Shown one piece after another: positions 43,108 to 53,670 of a DNA stretch of 64,000 nt. This stretch comes from Pyropia yezoensis. Its lineage: Eukaryota; Rhodophyta; Bangiophyceae; Bangiales; Bangiaceae. The stretch is from positions 8,510,545-8,574,544 of the forward strand of contig CM020620.1 of NCBI GenBank assembly GCA_009829735.1, in the 5' to 3' direction. The position numbers and the translations under genes were made by a program. The notes beneath the pieces are model-generated. The model was given only the letters and a program-made list of their open reading frames with translations, was not told the DNA's origin and did no database searches. Positions within the stretch are counted from its first letter, which is position 1. Every line of letters starts with the position of its first letter.

Positions 43108-46100
43108 TTACAGTAGGCGTCGTCGCCTCATGTAAGGCATGAGGAGTTGGCGGGGTATATTTGCCGCCTGTTCCCAGGTGGGTGAGTCGTATCCGACCCA
43201 CATAACCTTGACGTACCAGGGTCCTGGTAGGTCCGGGTCGGTGTGTCCGACCACGCTCTCTACTTGGTATGGAGTCCCATCCGGTCCCACCGGGTCATCT
43301 GACCGGTGGGTTGTAAGAGCTTCATGTAGCAACCCAGCCGGTACCGGCTGAGGCTGTTCCGGCTTCGGAGCAGGTGTGACATCATTCACACTGATGCGTT
43401 GGATCTCCGTATCGGAGTGTAAGATAACAGAGTGGTCATCTCTGTGGAGAATCTGGTACGGTCCCTTGACCGGTTGCATGAGCTTGTTCCCCCGGAACTT
43501 CTGGTGTCTGATATAGACCCAGTCACCTGTTACCAGGGTTGCGTTGCGCACCCGTAGTCGGGCGTCGAAGTTCTTCTTGTATCGAAGTTGTTTTCTGTCA
43601 AGGGCACCCTTGAGCTTAGGAATCATCCACGATAGCTTGGCCAACCAAGCTAGGTGTATACGCTCGGCCGGTCGGCCTTTCGGTGTATCATACCGAGTGC
43701 ACCTGCCTGGTGGCAGCGTCAGGTTACCGACGCCTAGTGGCATGACCCACTCCAGCGGAGCGATGTTCGTGCTCCGATGTGGCCTGGCATTGTATGCCAG
43801 GGTGAGTACGGACAGAAGCCTTTCCCAAGTGTTCGTGTGCTCTGCCACGTAGCACTGTAGCATCTTGACGATGGTGTGGTTGAACCGCTCCACCTGCCCG
43901 TTGGTTTGCGGGTGGTAGTCGGATGCCCGACGTGGTTCGATGCCGAACATGCCCAGGACCTTAGTGCAGAATGCTGACGTAAGGTTTTCTCCGTTATCGG
44001 AGAGGAGTTGCTTCATGACTCCGTATGCACTGATCCAGTGGTCAACCACTGCGTTCATAATCGTGTATGCCGTATCATTCGGGATGGCTGCCGCTCGTGA
44101 CAGCTTAGTGAAGCGGTCAGACATGACCAGGATGTACCTGTTCCCTTCTTCCGTTACCGGAAGTGGCCCGAGTATGTCGATAGCGACTTGCTCGTTGGGC
44201 CCATCGGGTGGGAAGAGCTTCATGGCAGACGCCTGCCTATGTAGACTCATGCGGTTACGTGCACAGGAGTGGCACCCCCTTACGTGGTCGACCACGTCGA
44301 CGGCCATTGCTGGCCAGTAGAAGAACCTTCGCATTGCTGCGAACATACGTGAACCCCCCGGGTGTCCGGCTGTGAGGTTCTCGTGTTCTCGTTCCATGAC
44401 GGCTTGCCGTAAGGACACGGGAACCACGACTTGATGTCGTCCATCGGCGGGTGCCCGCCGGTATATGAGTCCGTCTTCGTTCTCGGAGAAGATGCCGGCC
44501 GTACCGGCCAGGAGGTTAGCGCGATGGCGTCTACAGTCGTCGTCATTGGCTTGTGCCTCGCGGAAGTCCGCGAGGGTTAGTGGGCATGCTCGGTGTGCCA
44601 TGGTATGGTCAACCATACCTTGGGTAGCGTTACCCACCATGCAGACCGGTACCACCGGGATGTCCTCGTCCACCGGGCGGGTATCCCCGCTCGGGGTGTC
44701 GAGTCGAGACAATGCGTCTCCGAGATGGTGGGTTGACCCAGCCTTATACACGGTACGGTAGTCGTGCTCGGCCATTCTTAGCCTCCATCGGGCTAGCCTC
44801 CCATGGCTATCAGAATCCTTGTCACCAAGGTTGAGGAGCCATCGTAGGGGTTCGTGATCGGACCTCACGATGAACCTGGAGCCCCCCAGGTATGGACGGA
44901 GCAGTTGCACTGCCCATATAACCCCGAGGCACTCACGCTCGGTGGCACTATAGTTACGCTCAGCCGGGTTGAGTGTCCGGCTGAAGTATCCTACCGGACG
45001 TAGGTCCGGGATAACGTTATCGGTACCGATCAACGTCTCTCCCTGTAACAGGGTGCATCCCACTTGTGTATCGCATGCATCGACATCGATGACGAAGGTA
45101 CCCCGTCGGTGCGGTAACGCAAGGACGGGTGGGGATAGTAGGGCTCGCTTCAGCGACTCGAATGCCTCCTCTTCGCTAGGCGAAGGGGGTTGGAGTACCT
45201 TGGGCAGGGTACTGCTCGTAAGAACCGTTAACGGTTTAGCTATCCGAGCGAAGTCCTTGACGAACCGACGGTATACATTGCACATTCCCAGGAAGCTCTT
45301 GAGCTGTGTCTGGGTGTTAGGGAACCGGGAATCCCGGAGTGCCCGGGTATTGGCTTCGAGTACCCCTAGTTTACCAGGGGTTATCTGGTGGCCCAGATAC
45401 TCGACCGTCTGTTGGAAGAAGGCGCACTTCTTCAGACGCAGGGTTACCCCGGCGTTCCTCAAGAGGGTGAGTACCTCGTCAACATGTTGCACATGGTCAT
45501 CCATGTTACGCGAGAAGACGATGACGTCATCGAGGTACACTAGGCAGTTACGCCACTTCACCCCCGACAGTATAATGTCGATAGCCCGCTGGAATGTAGC
45601 GGGGGCGTTGGACAATCCGAAGGGCATCCTTAGGAACTCGTACACTCCACTGTGACAGACGAATGCCGTCTTGGGGATATCCTCGTCCGCCACCGGGATC
45701 TGCCAGTATCCGGCATTGCAGTCGATGGTGGTAAACACCGTAGCTTCCCCCAGGGAGTCGATGCATTCATCCATCCTTGGTAAAGGGTAGGAGTCCTTCT
45801 TGGTAACCAAGTTGAGGCGTCGATAATCGATGCAAAACCGAGGGGTTTGATCCTTCTTCGGTACGATAACGACTGGGGCACCCCACTCCGACATCGAAGG
45901 TCGTACCACCTTCGCTTCACTCATCCTCTTCACTTCTCCATCAACGATCTCTCGTTGCATAGGTCCCGCTCGGTGCGGTTGTGACCGGGCGGGGCGTGCG
46001 CCTGGTACCAGGTCAATACGATGTTGGGTTGCCCCAATGGTACCCAGGGCTCCGCCTGTCCACATGACGTCATGTTTTCTTAACATCCGTCGTACCCCTT

Positions 46101-47274
46101 CGGCTACGGAAGGGGGAAGGTGGTCGAGGTCAGCCTCGGCCAGTGCCTTCAATGCTTCTTGGTCCTTCGGCGGAATATCCGCCGGTAATGATGGTCGACT
46201 AGGCTTCCCGTCATCGGGTTGCTGTCGCTCGGTGGTCTCGGCGACCGCCAGCACCTCAAGTGGGTCCACTTGACCTTCCTTGTCAGGGGTAAGGATATCT
46301 CCTTCGTAGAGCTCGGCAATCCCGAGGATAGTTCCCTTCGGGAGGGTGACTGCCTTACGGCGATAGTTCGCCATCACTAGGAGGGACGACCCTCCTGATG
46401 GGAGGTCTATGAGACCGTTGGCCATGGTCAACCCATCGCGCATGTACGTCCGCAAGTTGGACTTGACTCTGCAGATGCCTGCGAGGTCACAGTTAACCGG
46501 GAGGACTGTCTCCGACAACGGCTCAAAGCGAGTTCGCTTGGCCAACCGAAGTGTCTTCGGCTCGACACTTGCGTACACCTCAGCCACGTTAACGTGGCTC
46601 CCTTGTAGCGTCAGGTCCCTGACGATAGCCGTGTGTCCTCGCTTCGTCCCGTCGGCTTCTTGAAGCTCGACGGTCCTCCGGCCTGGCCGGATTGCATCAA
46701 CGTGAACGTTGATGAAGGTGCACCCCAGTATGCAGGGCACCGATAGGGTCTCACACACCAGGAAGTCGACTTCCGTGGTGAGTTCCCCGATGGTAACCCG
46801 CAGCGACATCGCTGCGGTCGTACGAATGAGGCGACCATTCGCGTCCTTGATGGTGGGTCCCCGAGTCACTCTGACTCGCGGAAGCCACTTGTCCGGGAGG
46901 GTATCCTTCCGGATAAGGTTGGGTCCAGCCCCTGTATCCAGTACAGGGTAGTACGATCGTGTCGACTGGGGGTCAACCCCCAGTGTGGCTGATACCTTGA
47001 AGTTCTCCAAGGTAAACAGCACGTGGCCTACACCGATATCCGGTGTAGCTCGGGCATCCTGAACAGGGCCCTTGTCTGGTTCCATGTGACGGGGCTTCCC
47101 GTCCTCTCCTCCCAACCTTGGAGGTTGGTCATCAATCCCCTGACGCCGTGTCGTCGGGGCCGGAAGGTGTACCCGGGGGTTGATGCGGCGTCGGCTCAAC
47201 CGCGCTCTCCGTGGGGCTTTCCCCGCGGTACTCCGGGGTGGCTTGCTTGGGTTACCCCAGCGCCCCCCGGTCAT
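43108..47274 (-). CDS. pol: chromovirus pol polyprotein (PR-RT-RH-IN-chromodomain)
   Basis: One 1388-codon frame. An aspartic protease (DTGAG near residue 113) is followed by a gypsy-type reverse transcriptase with a YLDD motif, RNase H, and an integrase with an HHCC zinc finger and a DDE core (DILGPLPV, SDNGENLTS, HPQTNGQVERFNH). At the end, a chromodomain (YQVESVV, WYVKVMWVGYDSPTWEQ) defines it as a chromovirus; these domains steer insertion to particular chromatin. It begins a few bases after the gag stop, in another frame. Confidence 0.95.
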   Translation of the reverse strand: MTGGRWGNPSKPPRSTAGKAPRRARLSRRRINPRVHLPAPTTRRQGIDDQPPRLGGEDGKPRHMEPDKGPVQDARATPDIGVGHVLFTLENFKVSATLGVDPQSTRSYYPVLDTGAGPNLIRKDTLPDKWLPRVRVTRGPTIKDANGRLIRTTAAMSLRVTIGELTTEVDFLVCETLSVPCILGCTFINVHVDAIRPGRRTVELQEADGTKRGHTAIVRDLTLQGSHVNVAEVYASVEPKTLRLAKRTRFEPLSETVLPVNCDLAGICRVKSNLRTYMRDGLTMANGLIDLPSGGSSLLVMANYRRKAVTLPKGTILGIAELYEGDILTPDKEGQVDPLEVLAVAETTERQQPDDGKPSRPSLPADIPPKDQEALKALAEADLDHLPPSVAEGVRRMLRKHDVMWTGGALGTIGATQHRIDLVPGARPARSQPHRAGPMQREIVDGEVKRMSEAKVVRPSMSEWGAPVVIVPKKDQTPRFCIDYRRLNLVTKKDSYPLPRMDECIDSLGEATVFTTIDCNAGYWQIPVADEDIPKTAFVCHSGVYEFLRMPFGLSNAPATFQRAIDIILSGVKWRNCLVYLDDVIVFSRNMDDHVQHVDEVLTLLRNAGVTLRLKKCAFFQQTVEYLGHQITPGKLGVLEANTRALRDSRFPNTQTQLKSFLGMCNVYRRFVKDFARIAKPLTVLTSSTLPKVLQPPSPSEEEAFESLKRALLSPPVLALPHRRGTFVIDVDACDTQVGCTLLQGETLIGTDNVIPDLRPVGYFSRTLNPAERNYSATERECLGVIWAVQLLRPYLGGSRFIVRSDHEPLRWLLNLGDKDSDSHGRLARWRLRMAEHDYRTVYKAGSTHHLGDALSRLDTPSGDTRPVDEDIPVVPVCMVGNATQGMVDHTMAHRACPLTLADFREAQANDDDCRRHRANLLAGTAGIFSENEDGLIYRRAPADGRHQVVVPVSLRQAVMEREHENLTAGHPGGSRMFAAMRRFFYWPAMAVDVVDHVRGCHSCARNRMSLHRQASAMKLFPPDGPNEQVAIDILGPLPVTEEGNRYILVMSDRFTKLSRAAAIPNDTAYTIMNAVVDHWISAYGVMKQLLSDNGENLTSAFCTKVLGMFGIEPRRASDYHPQTNGQVERFNHTIVKMLQCYVAEHTNTWERLLSVLTLAYNARPHRSTNIAPLEWVMPLGVGNLTLPPGRCTRYDTPKGRPAERIHLAWLAKLSWMIPKLKGALDRKQLRYKKNFDARLRVRNATLVTGDWVYIRHQKFRGNKLMQPVKGPYQILHRDDHSVILHSDTEIQRISVNDVTPAPKPEQPQPVPAGLLHEALTTHRSDDPVGPDGTPYQVESVVGHTDPDLPGPWYVKVMWVGYDSPTWEQAANIPRQLLMPYMRRRRLL

Positions 47275-47282
47275 CCTTCCTC

Positions 47283-49466
47283 TTACTCGTTTCCCGCCCT
47301 TGGTAGGGTGCTGTCCGCCGGGAAATCCGGCTGAGGAGGTGCCTCCTCGACGGCCAGTACTCCACCTGGAGCTGGCTGCCTACCCGGTGCGGGTCCGGTT
47401 GCTCTGGCGGGATACCCCCCGGTGGATGCCTTGCGTTGCGCCGCTGCCGGCCGAGACTCCTCGGGGATGAGTTGGCAGGAAGACACCCAGTGCTGGGGAT
47501 CCCCACACAACATACATCCGGACGTGCCGGTCCCTCCTTGAGTTCGCATCGGGGTAGCCCCGTAGCTGCGGTTGCCTCCCTCGGGCGCCCGAGTGCCTGC
47601 TCCCTGGTAGGCCTTGGGTCCTTGGGTGAACCGGAACATGGACTCCCCCAACCGGTTGGGTCGGCCCGCAATCTGCGGAGGTGCCTCCGTACGTACTGCC
47701 CATGTAGGCAGGGGCTGGTGGGGGTTACCCGTAACCGGGGCATACCCCGTCGTCCGCACATACGGGACGCGCCGTCCCGCTCCCTCGTTGACCTGGAACT
47801 GGGTCCCAGCCGGGGCGATGTACGCTACCGTAACGTGCTCATCAATCACCGGCGTCGCCGGTAGCAACAGGTGGCCCTGTTGGTCAACTAGAGGTTCATC
47901 CTCGCCCGTAGGGGTATGTTCGGTCGCCACCAGTACTGGTGCAGCCTTACGTTCCACCTTCTCTTGCCTCGGTACCGGGGTAAGACTGGGCTTGCCTCCC
48001 TCACCCTTGGGCTTCGGGGCCAAGGCACATTCCGGGTGTAGAACCCGGTAGGCGTCCCCTAGGGACTTGCACATATGCATCAGTCGACTGAAGTTCGTCC
48101 GGGCCGTATTGGCTCCCCGAGCGGATATCCGCACGTAGTTGGGTACTCCTGCGAACAGGATGGCCCGTAGCTCCCCTTCTCCGAGGAGCTTCCCCAGCTC
48201 GTAGTCGAGCTCTTGGATCCGGCGTCCAAACATCTCCTCATCCTCCCAGCTCTGGGCGGTGGCAGTGCGCAGGGCCCGGTAGTGGTCCTCGCACTTGTCC
48301 TCACTGAGGTAACTGCTCAGCGGCTCCTTGAGAATCCCACGGTAATCCATGGGGGTGGCCGCGACCCTCATTCCCGGCATCGGGGATGCCTGGAGAAGAG
48401 TGCCTCGCACCCGTTCATCAACAAAGAAAGGGAGGATCTCCAGGGCCAGCCCCTCGTTGACGAGCGCCTTGTCTGCGGCTGCCTTGAAGCTAGTCAAGAA
48501 GCCGATGACTGCCAACGGACGTCCGTTGGGGCCCCCGAACATAGCGACTCCCTTCATAAGGGTCTGCATAGAGCGGATCGCTCGGTGCGACGTATTACGC
48601 ATCGATTCCGATACGGTGGTAGATCGGTCTTCCAAACGATAACGTTCGGGAGTCAGTACCGACCTGAAGACTTCGTTGACGATCTCCGTGTCAGCGTCCT
48701 GGATATCCAGTCGCTTAGCCAGTTGATGAGCAAACTCATCGGACTCCATCCGCTTCAGTAGGCTCGCAGTGACCTGCGCGGTCATAGCTTCCACCACTGA
48801 AGATGGTACTTCAGGCGTCGGCACTTCGGGAACCCGAGTTGCCTGGCCTCCTTCGTCGTGGGGATACTGTGAGAGGGTACCCCCTCCGCCAAAAACCGAC
48901 TCTCCACCGGCGTAAGTATCCGCCGGGTCGTGTCCGCGGAGTCCGCTTCGGGTGCTCCGAGCGTATAGCTCCGTGTGGCTCCGTTCCAACTCTGCCGACG
49001 AGTCGGATCCATACCCCATTGTGTCCGGGGGTTGTCCAGGAGTAGCAACACCGGGGTTGACCCTCGTGGACTCCGAAAGTAGTCCGGCCGGTTCGAACCG
49101 TACCGGTGCGGGAGGAACACGACGGAGTCCCGTCGTGTGGCGTGTTGACATCAACACTGCCATCGCGTCCTCCGTCCGCTCCTGGCGAGCGTCGAGTCCG
49201 GAAAACCGGGCCTCGATGCGGGCCAATGATGCCATCAGGGAATCCCCTGGTGAAGGAGGCGGCGGAGTGAGGTCGGTCGACGACAGTTGAGGCGGACCCC
49301 CGCCTCCTGCCGTCCGAGCCGTGCCAAACGTCGATCCGGCACCGGAAAGCATTGGCGTCTCAATGTTGTCGATCGGGTTCCCGATCTCGGTTCCCGTAGT
49401 CACCTCCGGGGTCGGCGTCGACGCCGATCCGTCATCTTGAACGTTCCCCGTCTCTTGGGTTGACAT
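47283..49466 (-). CDS. gag: chromovirus gag-like protein
   Basis: 727 residues from the ATG at 49466 (MSTQETGNVQ). A central helical capsid-like region is followed by a CCHC zinc knuckle near the C-terminus (CMLCGDPQHWVSSC). It lies directly upstream of pol. Confidence 0.88.
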   Translation of the reverse strand: MSTQETGNVQDDGSASTPTPEVTTGTEIGNPIDNIETPMLSGAGSTFGTARTAGGGGPPQLSSTDLTPPPPSPGDSLMASLARIEARFSGLDARQERTEDAMAVLMSTRHTTGLRRVPPAPVRFEPAGLLSESTRVNPGVATPGQPPDTMGYGSDSSAELERSHTELYARSTRSGLRGHDPADTYAGGESVFGGGGTLSQYPHDEGGQATRVPEVPTPEVPSSVVEAMTAQVTASLLKRMESDEFAHQLAKRLDIQDADTEIVNEVFRSVLTPERYRLEDRSTTVSESMRNTSHRAIRSMQTLMKGVAMFGGPNGRPLAVIGFLTSFKAAADKALVNEGLALEILPFFVDERVRGTLLQASPMPGMRVAATPMDYRGILKEPLSSYLSEDKCEDHYRALRTATAQSWEDEEMFGRRIQELDYELGKLLGEGELRAILFAGVPNYVRISARGANTARTNFSRLMHMCKSLGDAYRVLHPECALAPKPKGEGGKPSLTPVPRQEKVERKAAPVLVATEHTPTGEDEPLVDQQGHLLLPATPVIDEHVTVAYIAPAGTQFQVNEGAGRRVPYVRTTGYAPVTGNPHQPLPTWAVRTEAPPQIAGRPNRLGESMFRFTQGPKAYQGAGTRAPEGGNRSYGATPMRTQGGTGTSGCMLCGDPQHWVSSCQLIPEESRPAAAQRKASTGGYPARATGPAPGRQPAPGGVLAVEEAPPQPDFPADSTLPRAGNE

Positions 49467-49690
49467 AGTCACAATCAGTCAACCGACGTAACAATCACCA
49501 CGAATAAGAGAGCGAGGGGGTAGATTGGGGAGAGTAACAGTAGATCACAGTCAAAGGTAAAACTCAACACAGTCGATCAGGTCGCAACACCACGAGTACA
49601 AGAAAAGGACCGGATCCCTATCCGTGTGCCAGGGCCGAAGACGGCGTCACCACAGGGGTGACGGAAACCCGTCCCCTGCTGCTCCACCAA

Positions 49691-50054
49691 TGTAGCACAA
49701 TAGGAATCCGTCGCACGTCCACTCTCAGGGAACACTCACCAAGGGGGATCGGCACCAACGTCACCGGGAGGCCAAGGTTGCTGTCCTTGGAGCGCAAGCC
49801 ACGGGACCAAGATGGGAGCCCAAATGGGAGGGGTTTGTTGTTCTACCTTGGCCGGCGGTGGATTCGCCGCCGGCCCCCACGTTATAAACCCTCGGAGACA
49901 CTACTAACTACCCTCCACCCCAAGATGCAAGTCCCTCTGGTCATACGTAACTTATAGACACCGTGACCAGTACGAACTATCAAATTGAAAGTTAAGGGTT
50001 AGAAGTAGCCCCCCCCAATATTAGGGTTACAATACGGCCAACCATATTGCTACA
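49691..50054 (-). repeat. chromovirus 5' LTR (364 bp)
   Basis: Near-identical to the left LTR, with the same ends and hairpin. The space to gag (49467-49690) holds a primer-binding-like TGGTGGAGCAGC on the minus strand. Confidence 0.95.
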
Positions 50055-50059
50055 GGGAG

Positions 50060-51097
50060 GAGGGGACCTGCAGGGCCCGGGCACGCCCGCCCGCACCATG
50101 CGCTGCAGGGTGCTGGCCGCGGCCGCCCCCAATACTAGTCAAGCCCCCCCTTCACCCGCCATGGGCGGCTGGGGATTAGTGCGAAGCCGCTCACCCCCGG
50201 CGCCGCGAGGCACATACCTGGGCCGTCCGCAGTGCTCGACAAGCGCACCCATCGTCCGTCACGGGCAAAAAAAAACCGGGACGGGGTGCGCCTCCAATGA
50301 CGGTTGAGAGAGAAGGGCCGGGCGGGGCGCTCTCCGGGAAGCGTCTAACCCCGGGGGCGAGTTGTGTGTGGGTGGGGGTGGGGACCAGGCCGCCCCAGGC
50401 GGCTGAGGCGACATGCTCTATGTGTGTGCAACGGCCCCCCCGCGACAAGGGCCAGCACTGTATGCCCCCCACCGCAGCCGGGCCCCACATTGGTTGGCAG
50501 TATCGGCGATCGTGACCGTGTCGCCGCTGAGGTGCAAAGAGATGCGATTTGTGGCCGTGTGCTCGTTTTTACTGAGTGCATCGCGACGCGCGCTCGAGCC
50601 GCGCGCATGTGGACCGATTGACGATCCACGTACAGTGTGCGTGTGGGGCCTGTCCACAGCCTCCCAGGACGCGGGTGCGCGGGTGGCCTGTGAAGCCGCG
50701 TTTTTGGACGGTGCATGGGAGAGCGGGTTCCAGAGCTCCATTGACACCAGACTCACGCGAGACCAGTACGGACGCGCGCCCGATGATGTGGAAGCAAGCG
50801 CTGCTTGCTCGGACAACCATACGCGACCCCACCCCCCCCCCCTCCCCGTGTCAGTCGGAGGCGGGCGTGGGAGCGTGCCTCGGACGCCCCTTTGCCTTCT
50901 CCAGGGGCCCCGTCCCACAGAGACGGGTAATTTCGTACCATCCAATCAGGGTGTGGCTTTGCTTTTCACGTGGCGCGTCTCGTCGCCCGCTGTGGTGCAC
51001 CAGGGCCAACGGGGGGGTACAATTTCGACGCGGGTGCCACACCAAGCGGTTGTGGTAACAGGCCTCGGACAATGCACACGGGCGGTACCACCTGCCG
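50060..51097. other. gene-free stretch
   Basis: The right flank of the chromovirus. ORFs overlap on all frames and none is protein-like. Confidence 0.5.
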
Positions 51098-51233
51098 ATG
51101 GACACGTGGGGCACGGGGAATCGCAGTTTGTAGATACGACCCTCACCCACCCCTCAGCCGCTGCAATGGACACGTGGGGCACGGGGAATCGCGGTTTGTA
51201 GATACGACCCTCACCCACCCATCAGCCGCTGCT
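51098..51233 (+). repeat. 68-bp tandem duplication
   Basis: Two units, at 51098 and 51166, share ATGGACACGTGGGGCACGGG with two or three differences, so the duplication is recent. Confidence 0.9.
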
Positions 51234-51558
51234 GTGGTCCCCGGGGATGGGGGGCGGGCACCCCCCCCCCCCCCCCCCCCCCCCCCTCCCGCTCCCCCGC
51301 GCTTCCCGCCCCGTCCCGCCCGAGGGCCGCCTTGCTTTTCCATCATGGCATGATGTCGTCGAGATTATTTACACACGGTGCGGACGCACGGCCCACACAA
51401 CCCCCCACTCCACCCCACCCTTCGGCCCTGCGCGTGTGTCCGGCCGATGACATTTAATCAGGAACGGGCCAACTTTTTCGCTAGAAGACGCCGTGTCCGG
51501 CTGGGCCCCTCCACACCGCCCCGCCTCAACCCCCCCCCCACCAACGTCGCCGCCCCGC
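51234..51558. other. short gene-free stretch
   Basis: Contains a C run at 51261-51286 and C-rich DNA. Nothing else seen. Confidence 0.5.
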
Positions 51559-51842
51559 CACGCCCAGTTAAGAGTACCTGTTTGCGGACGTCTGGCTTGC
51601 TACCCCATGAAGCAGCGTGAAGCACAGCAGCTCAGGACACAAAAAAACGCGCATAAAACCGGATAACTCATAGCGCTTTTATGGTATAGGGGTCCTCTGT
51701 TTCTCTTGCGCCAGTCTGTCTCCAGGTACCCGTTGGTGCCTGTCTGGCGCGTCTCTCTGCGCTTTTTCTCGGTGTTGTGGAGAGTTTTCAACCAATGAGA
51801 TACACCCGTTCTGACCCAGATGTCCGCCCTTAACTGGGCGTG
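51559..51842. mobile_element. 284-bp inverted-repeat element (MITE-like)
   Basis: Ends CACGCCCAGTTAAG and CTTAACTGGGCGTG are perfect inverted repeats. Similarity resumes further in (GGACGTCTGG against GGACATCTGG). A 4-bp direct repeat CCGC flanks both sides. No coding capacity; the internal GCATAAAACCGG resembles a TATA box. Confidence 0.65.
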
Positions 51843-53013
51843 CCGCACACTCCCTCCCACCGACCTAACCGCCCCGTCTGTGTAGCCACAGCCTGGCCCC
51901 GCCACCGCCATCACAGCCCGACCCCGCACCTCGGAGGATCCCCCGTGGCGGTGCGCACGTCCTTGACTGAGGGCGAGACACGGCTGGCCACTTGCGATCA
52001 CGATAACTCTCGACTACACCGCGCTCTCGCGATGCGCGGCAGGCTGTTGCGCGGTCGTCGCCGCCTGTGGAACGGCTGGCAGCGGAACGTCCTCGTGCAG
52101 GGGAGCATCAGTGTAGGGATGGTAAATCTGGTCAGGACAACGTCACGTAATGAAATCCCATTGGCTGAGAGACTGGATGCAGGTGGCACCCAGCTGGGCC
52201 CCGCCCGCCCCAGTCGGCTGATCTTCTACCGCTGTGCTGTAGCATATCTCAAGCCAGGACACCGCATTGGCCGCTGAGGAGGCCATGCACGTACAGTGTA
52301 CTGTACTGTATGTACAGGTCACCTCGTTGGAAATCCAGCCCAAACAAAAAAAACAAAAAAAAACAAGACAACACTTGCTCGGATTTCTGGCTGGGGCTCC
52401 CCGCGCCTCCGTACATACAGTACTGTAACCTCTGTTGACCTCCGCGTTTTGTTCCACCCCCTACACCCCGCGAGGACGTCAAGAGGAGCTCCTCGCCTGT
52501 GCGGGTCTAATATTTTTATTTAGCGGCCACGACGATCATTGCTCGCCCTTCTGCCTCTCCCTGTGCGCGCTTTGACGGTCCATGGGGGACCTCGTGGACC
52601 ATCTGACGGACGCAGGTTCCTATTTAAACACTATGAAACTGGTGGTTCTCTGGCCTGTCATATTTACCCGCCGTGGTCAGATTGTCCTGCGAGAAGGATA
52701 CAGTGCCAGCACCTCACGGCCATCCCGAATACCGACAAGACGTCCGCGGTCAGGCTACGTACCGACACTCCCCCGGCGAAAAAATGGACCAATCAGGCTG
52801 CGACTCGGACTGGGGCGACCAAGCAAACGCTGGCGTGGTGCTGGACGGATGCTTGCTTCGTGGAAAGGGTGTCAACAAGGTGCAAGGCGAGACGACAGAC
52901 GCGATCATCCTGTTGGATTAAATATCCCTATTATCTTCCTGTGTGCTGTGTGCCCTGTCCCTGGTGCATTCCCTGTGTGCCCTGTCCGTGCGCCGCGGGC
53001 GGTACTCGTGACG
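51843..53013. other. gene-free stretch
   Basis: Upstream region of the gene at 53014. Holds the hairpin at 52291-52428. No gene supported. Confidence 0.45.
52291..52428. repeat. GTAC-rich inverted repeat
   Basis: Left arm has GTACTGTACTGTATGTAC; the right arm carries GTACATACAGTAC. An inner GGAAATCCAG/GGATTTCTGG pair extends the match. An A-rich loop lies between. Either a small hairpin element or a paired binding site. Confidence 0.5.
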
Positions 53014-53670
53014 ATGCCGCGTCGGTCCCTCCATACGGCCAATGGTGGCGCTCTGCACGGTGCCGTCGAGACGTTTGTGCTCGTGCTGTGGTCTTTTGGC
53101 CTGCTGACGGGCGTCCCCGGCGCCGCCTCCTCCCACGTCAACGACCTCACGGCGGGGAGGAGCCGTAGCGGAATGGCTGCGGCGGCGATCTTTATTGCCC
53201 TTGAGTGGGACAACACGTACTCCGTTCCTGGCCGTCTCAACAACCCCCGGCCGGCGGCGCGGCCAGAGCCTGTGGCCGCCCAGTATGTACCGACTGCCAT
53301 GCTTATTGCCTGTAGGGCCGCTTGTGACCGCCTGCAGGGATCGGGTCTGACACCCCGAGAGGCGGCAGCCGACGAAGAGCCCCTGCGGCTGATCTCCTCT
53401 GTGGTGGCACTCAACGCGGCCGACGGACTCGCTGTTGCGGTTGCAGAGCTCGCCCTCCGGGCGGTGTGGCAAGACGCTCACCCGCCAGTGGCACACGTGG
53501 CACCGGCGTTTGCGGCGGACGACTCTGCAATGCGACACTGTGTGGACGCTGCCAAGGCCCCTATCGGAGACAATGGGGAACCGCCCGCGTCGGCGCTGGA
53601 CCCCGCCGCCGGCTTGTTCAGTGCGAGTGGGTATCCCGAGGAGGATTATTTTTCGAATGTCCCTTTGTAG
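53014..53670 (+). CDS. unknown protein, paralogue of the gene at 54628-55413
   Basis: 218 residues, start ATG 53014 (MPRRSLHTANGGALHG). It aligns from the first residue with the minus-strand gene at 55413. Shared blocks are FGLLTGVPGAA, YVPTAMLIACRA, LRLISSVVALNAADGLAVAV and AELALRAVWQDAHPPVAH, and shared order and spacing show common descent. It is mostly helical with no signal peptide. The helix PTAMLIACRAACDRLQ followed by a second conserved helix faintly recalls the start of Pho80-type cyclin boxes; I would not call it. It ends DYFSNVPL. The two genes form an inverted, convergent pair about 1 kb apart. Confidence 0.7.
   Translation: MPRRSLHTANGGALHGAVETFVLVLWSFGLLTGVPGAASSHVNDLTAGRSRSGMAAAAIFIALEWDNTYSVPGRLNNPRPAARPEPVAAQYVPTAMLIACRAACDRLQGSGLTPREAAADEEPLRLISSVVALNAADGLAVAVAELALRAVWQDAHPPVAHVAPAFAADDSAMRHCVDAAKAPIGDNGEPPASALDPAAGLFSASGYPEEDYFSNVPL

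Larger units (their letters stand above)
39301..50059 (-). mobile_element. Ty3/gypsy chromovirus with antisense accessory ORF; looks whole
   Basis: A 10.75-kb insertion with a 5-bp target duplication GGGAG (39301-39305 and 50055-50059), two 363-364 bp LTRs, and the order gag-pol on the minus strand. An extra ORF lies on the opposite strand near the 3' LTR. A purine tract abuts the 3' LTR (left one), and a TGG-type primer site lies next to the 5' LTR (right one). LTRs differ by about four substitutions and one C-run length change, near 1%, so the insertion is young. No breaks are evident in the main reading frames. G/C homopolymers typical of the host flanks are absent inside it, and composition is milder. 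Confidence 0.93.

Noticed and set aside
42629-43108. CRISPR-like array from the 24-bp units
   Set aside because: Units are contiguous without spacers and lie inside a eukaryotic retroelement.
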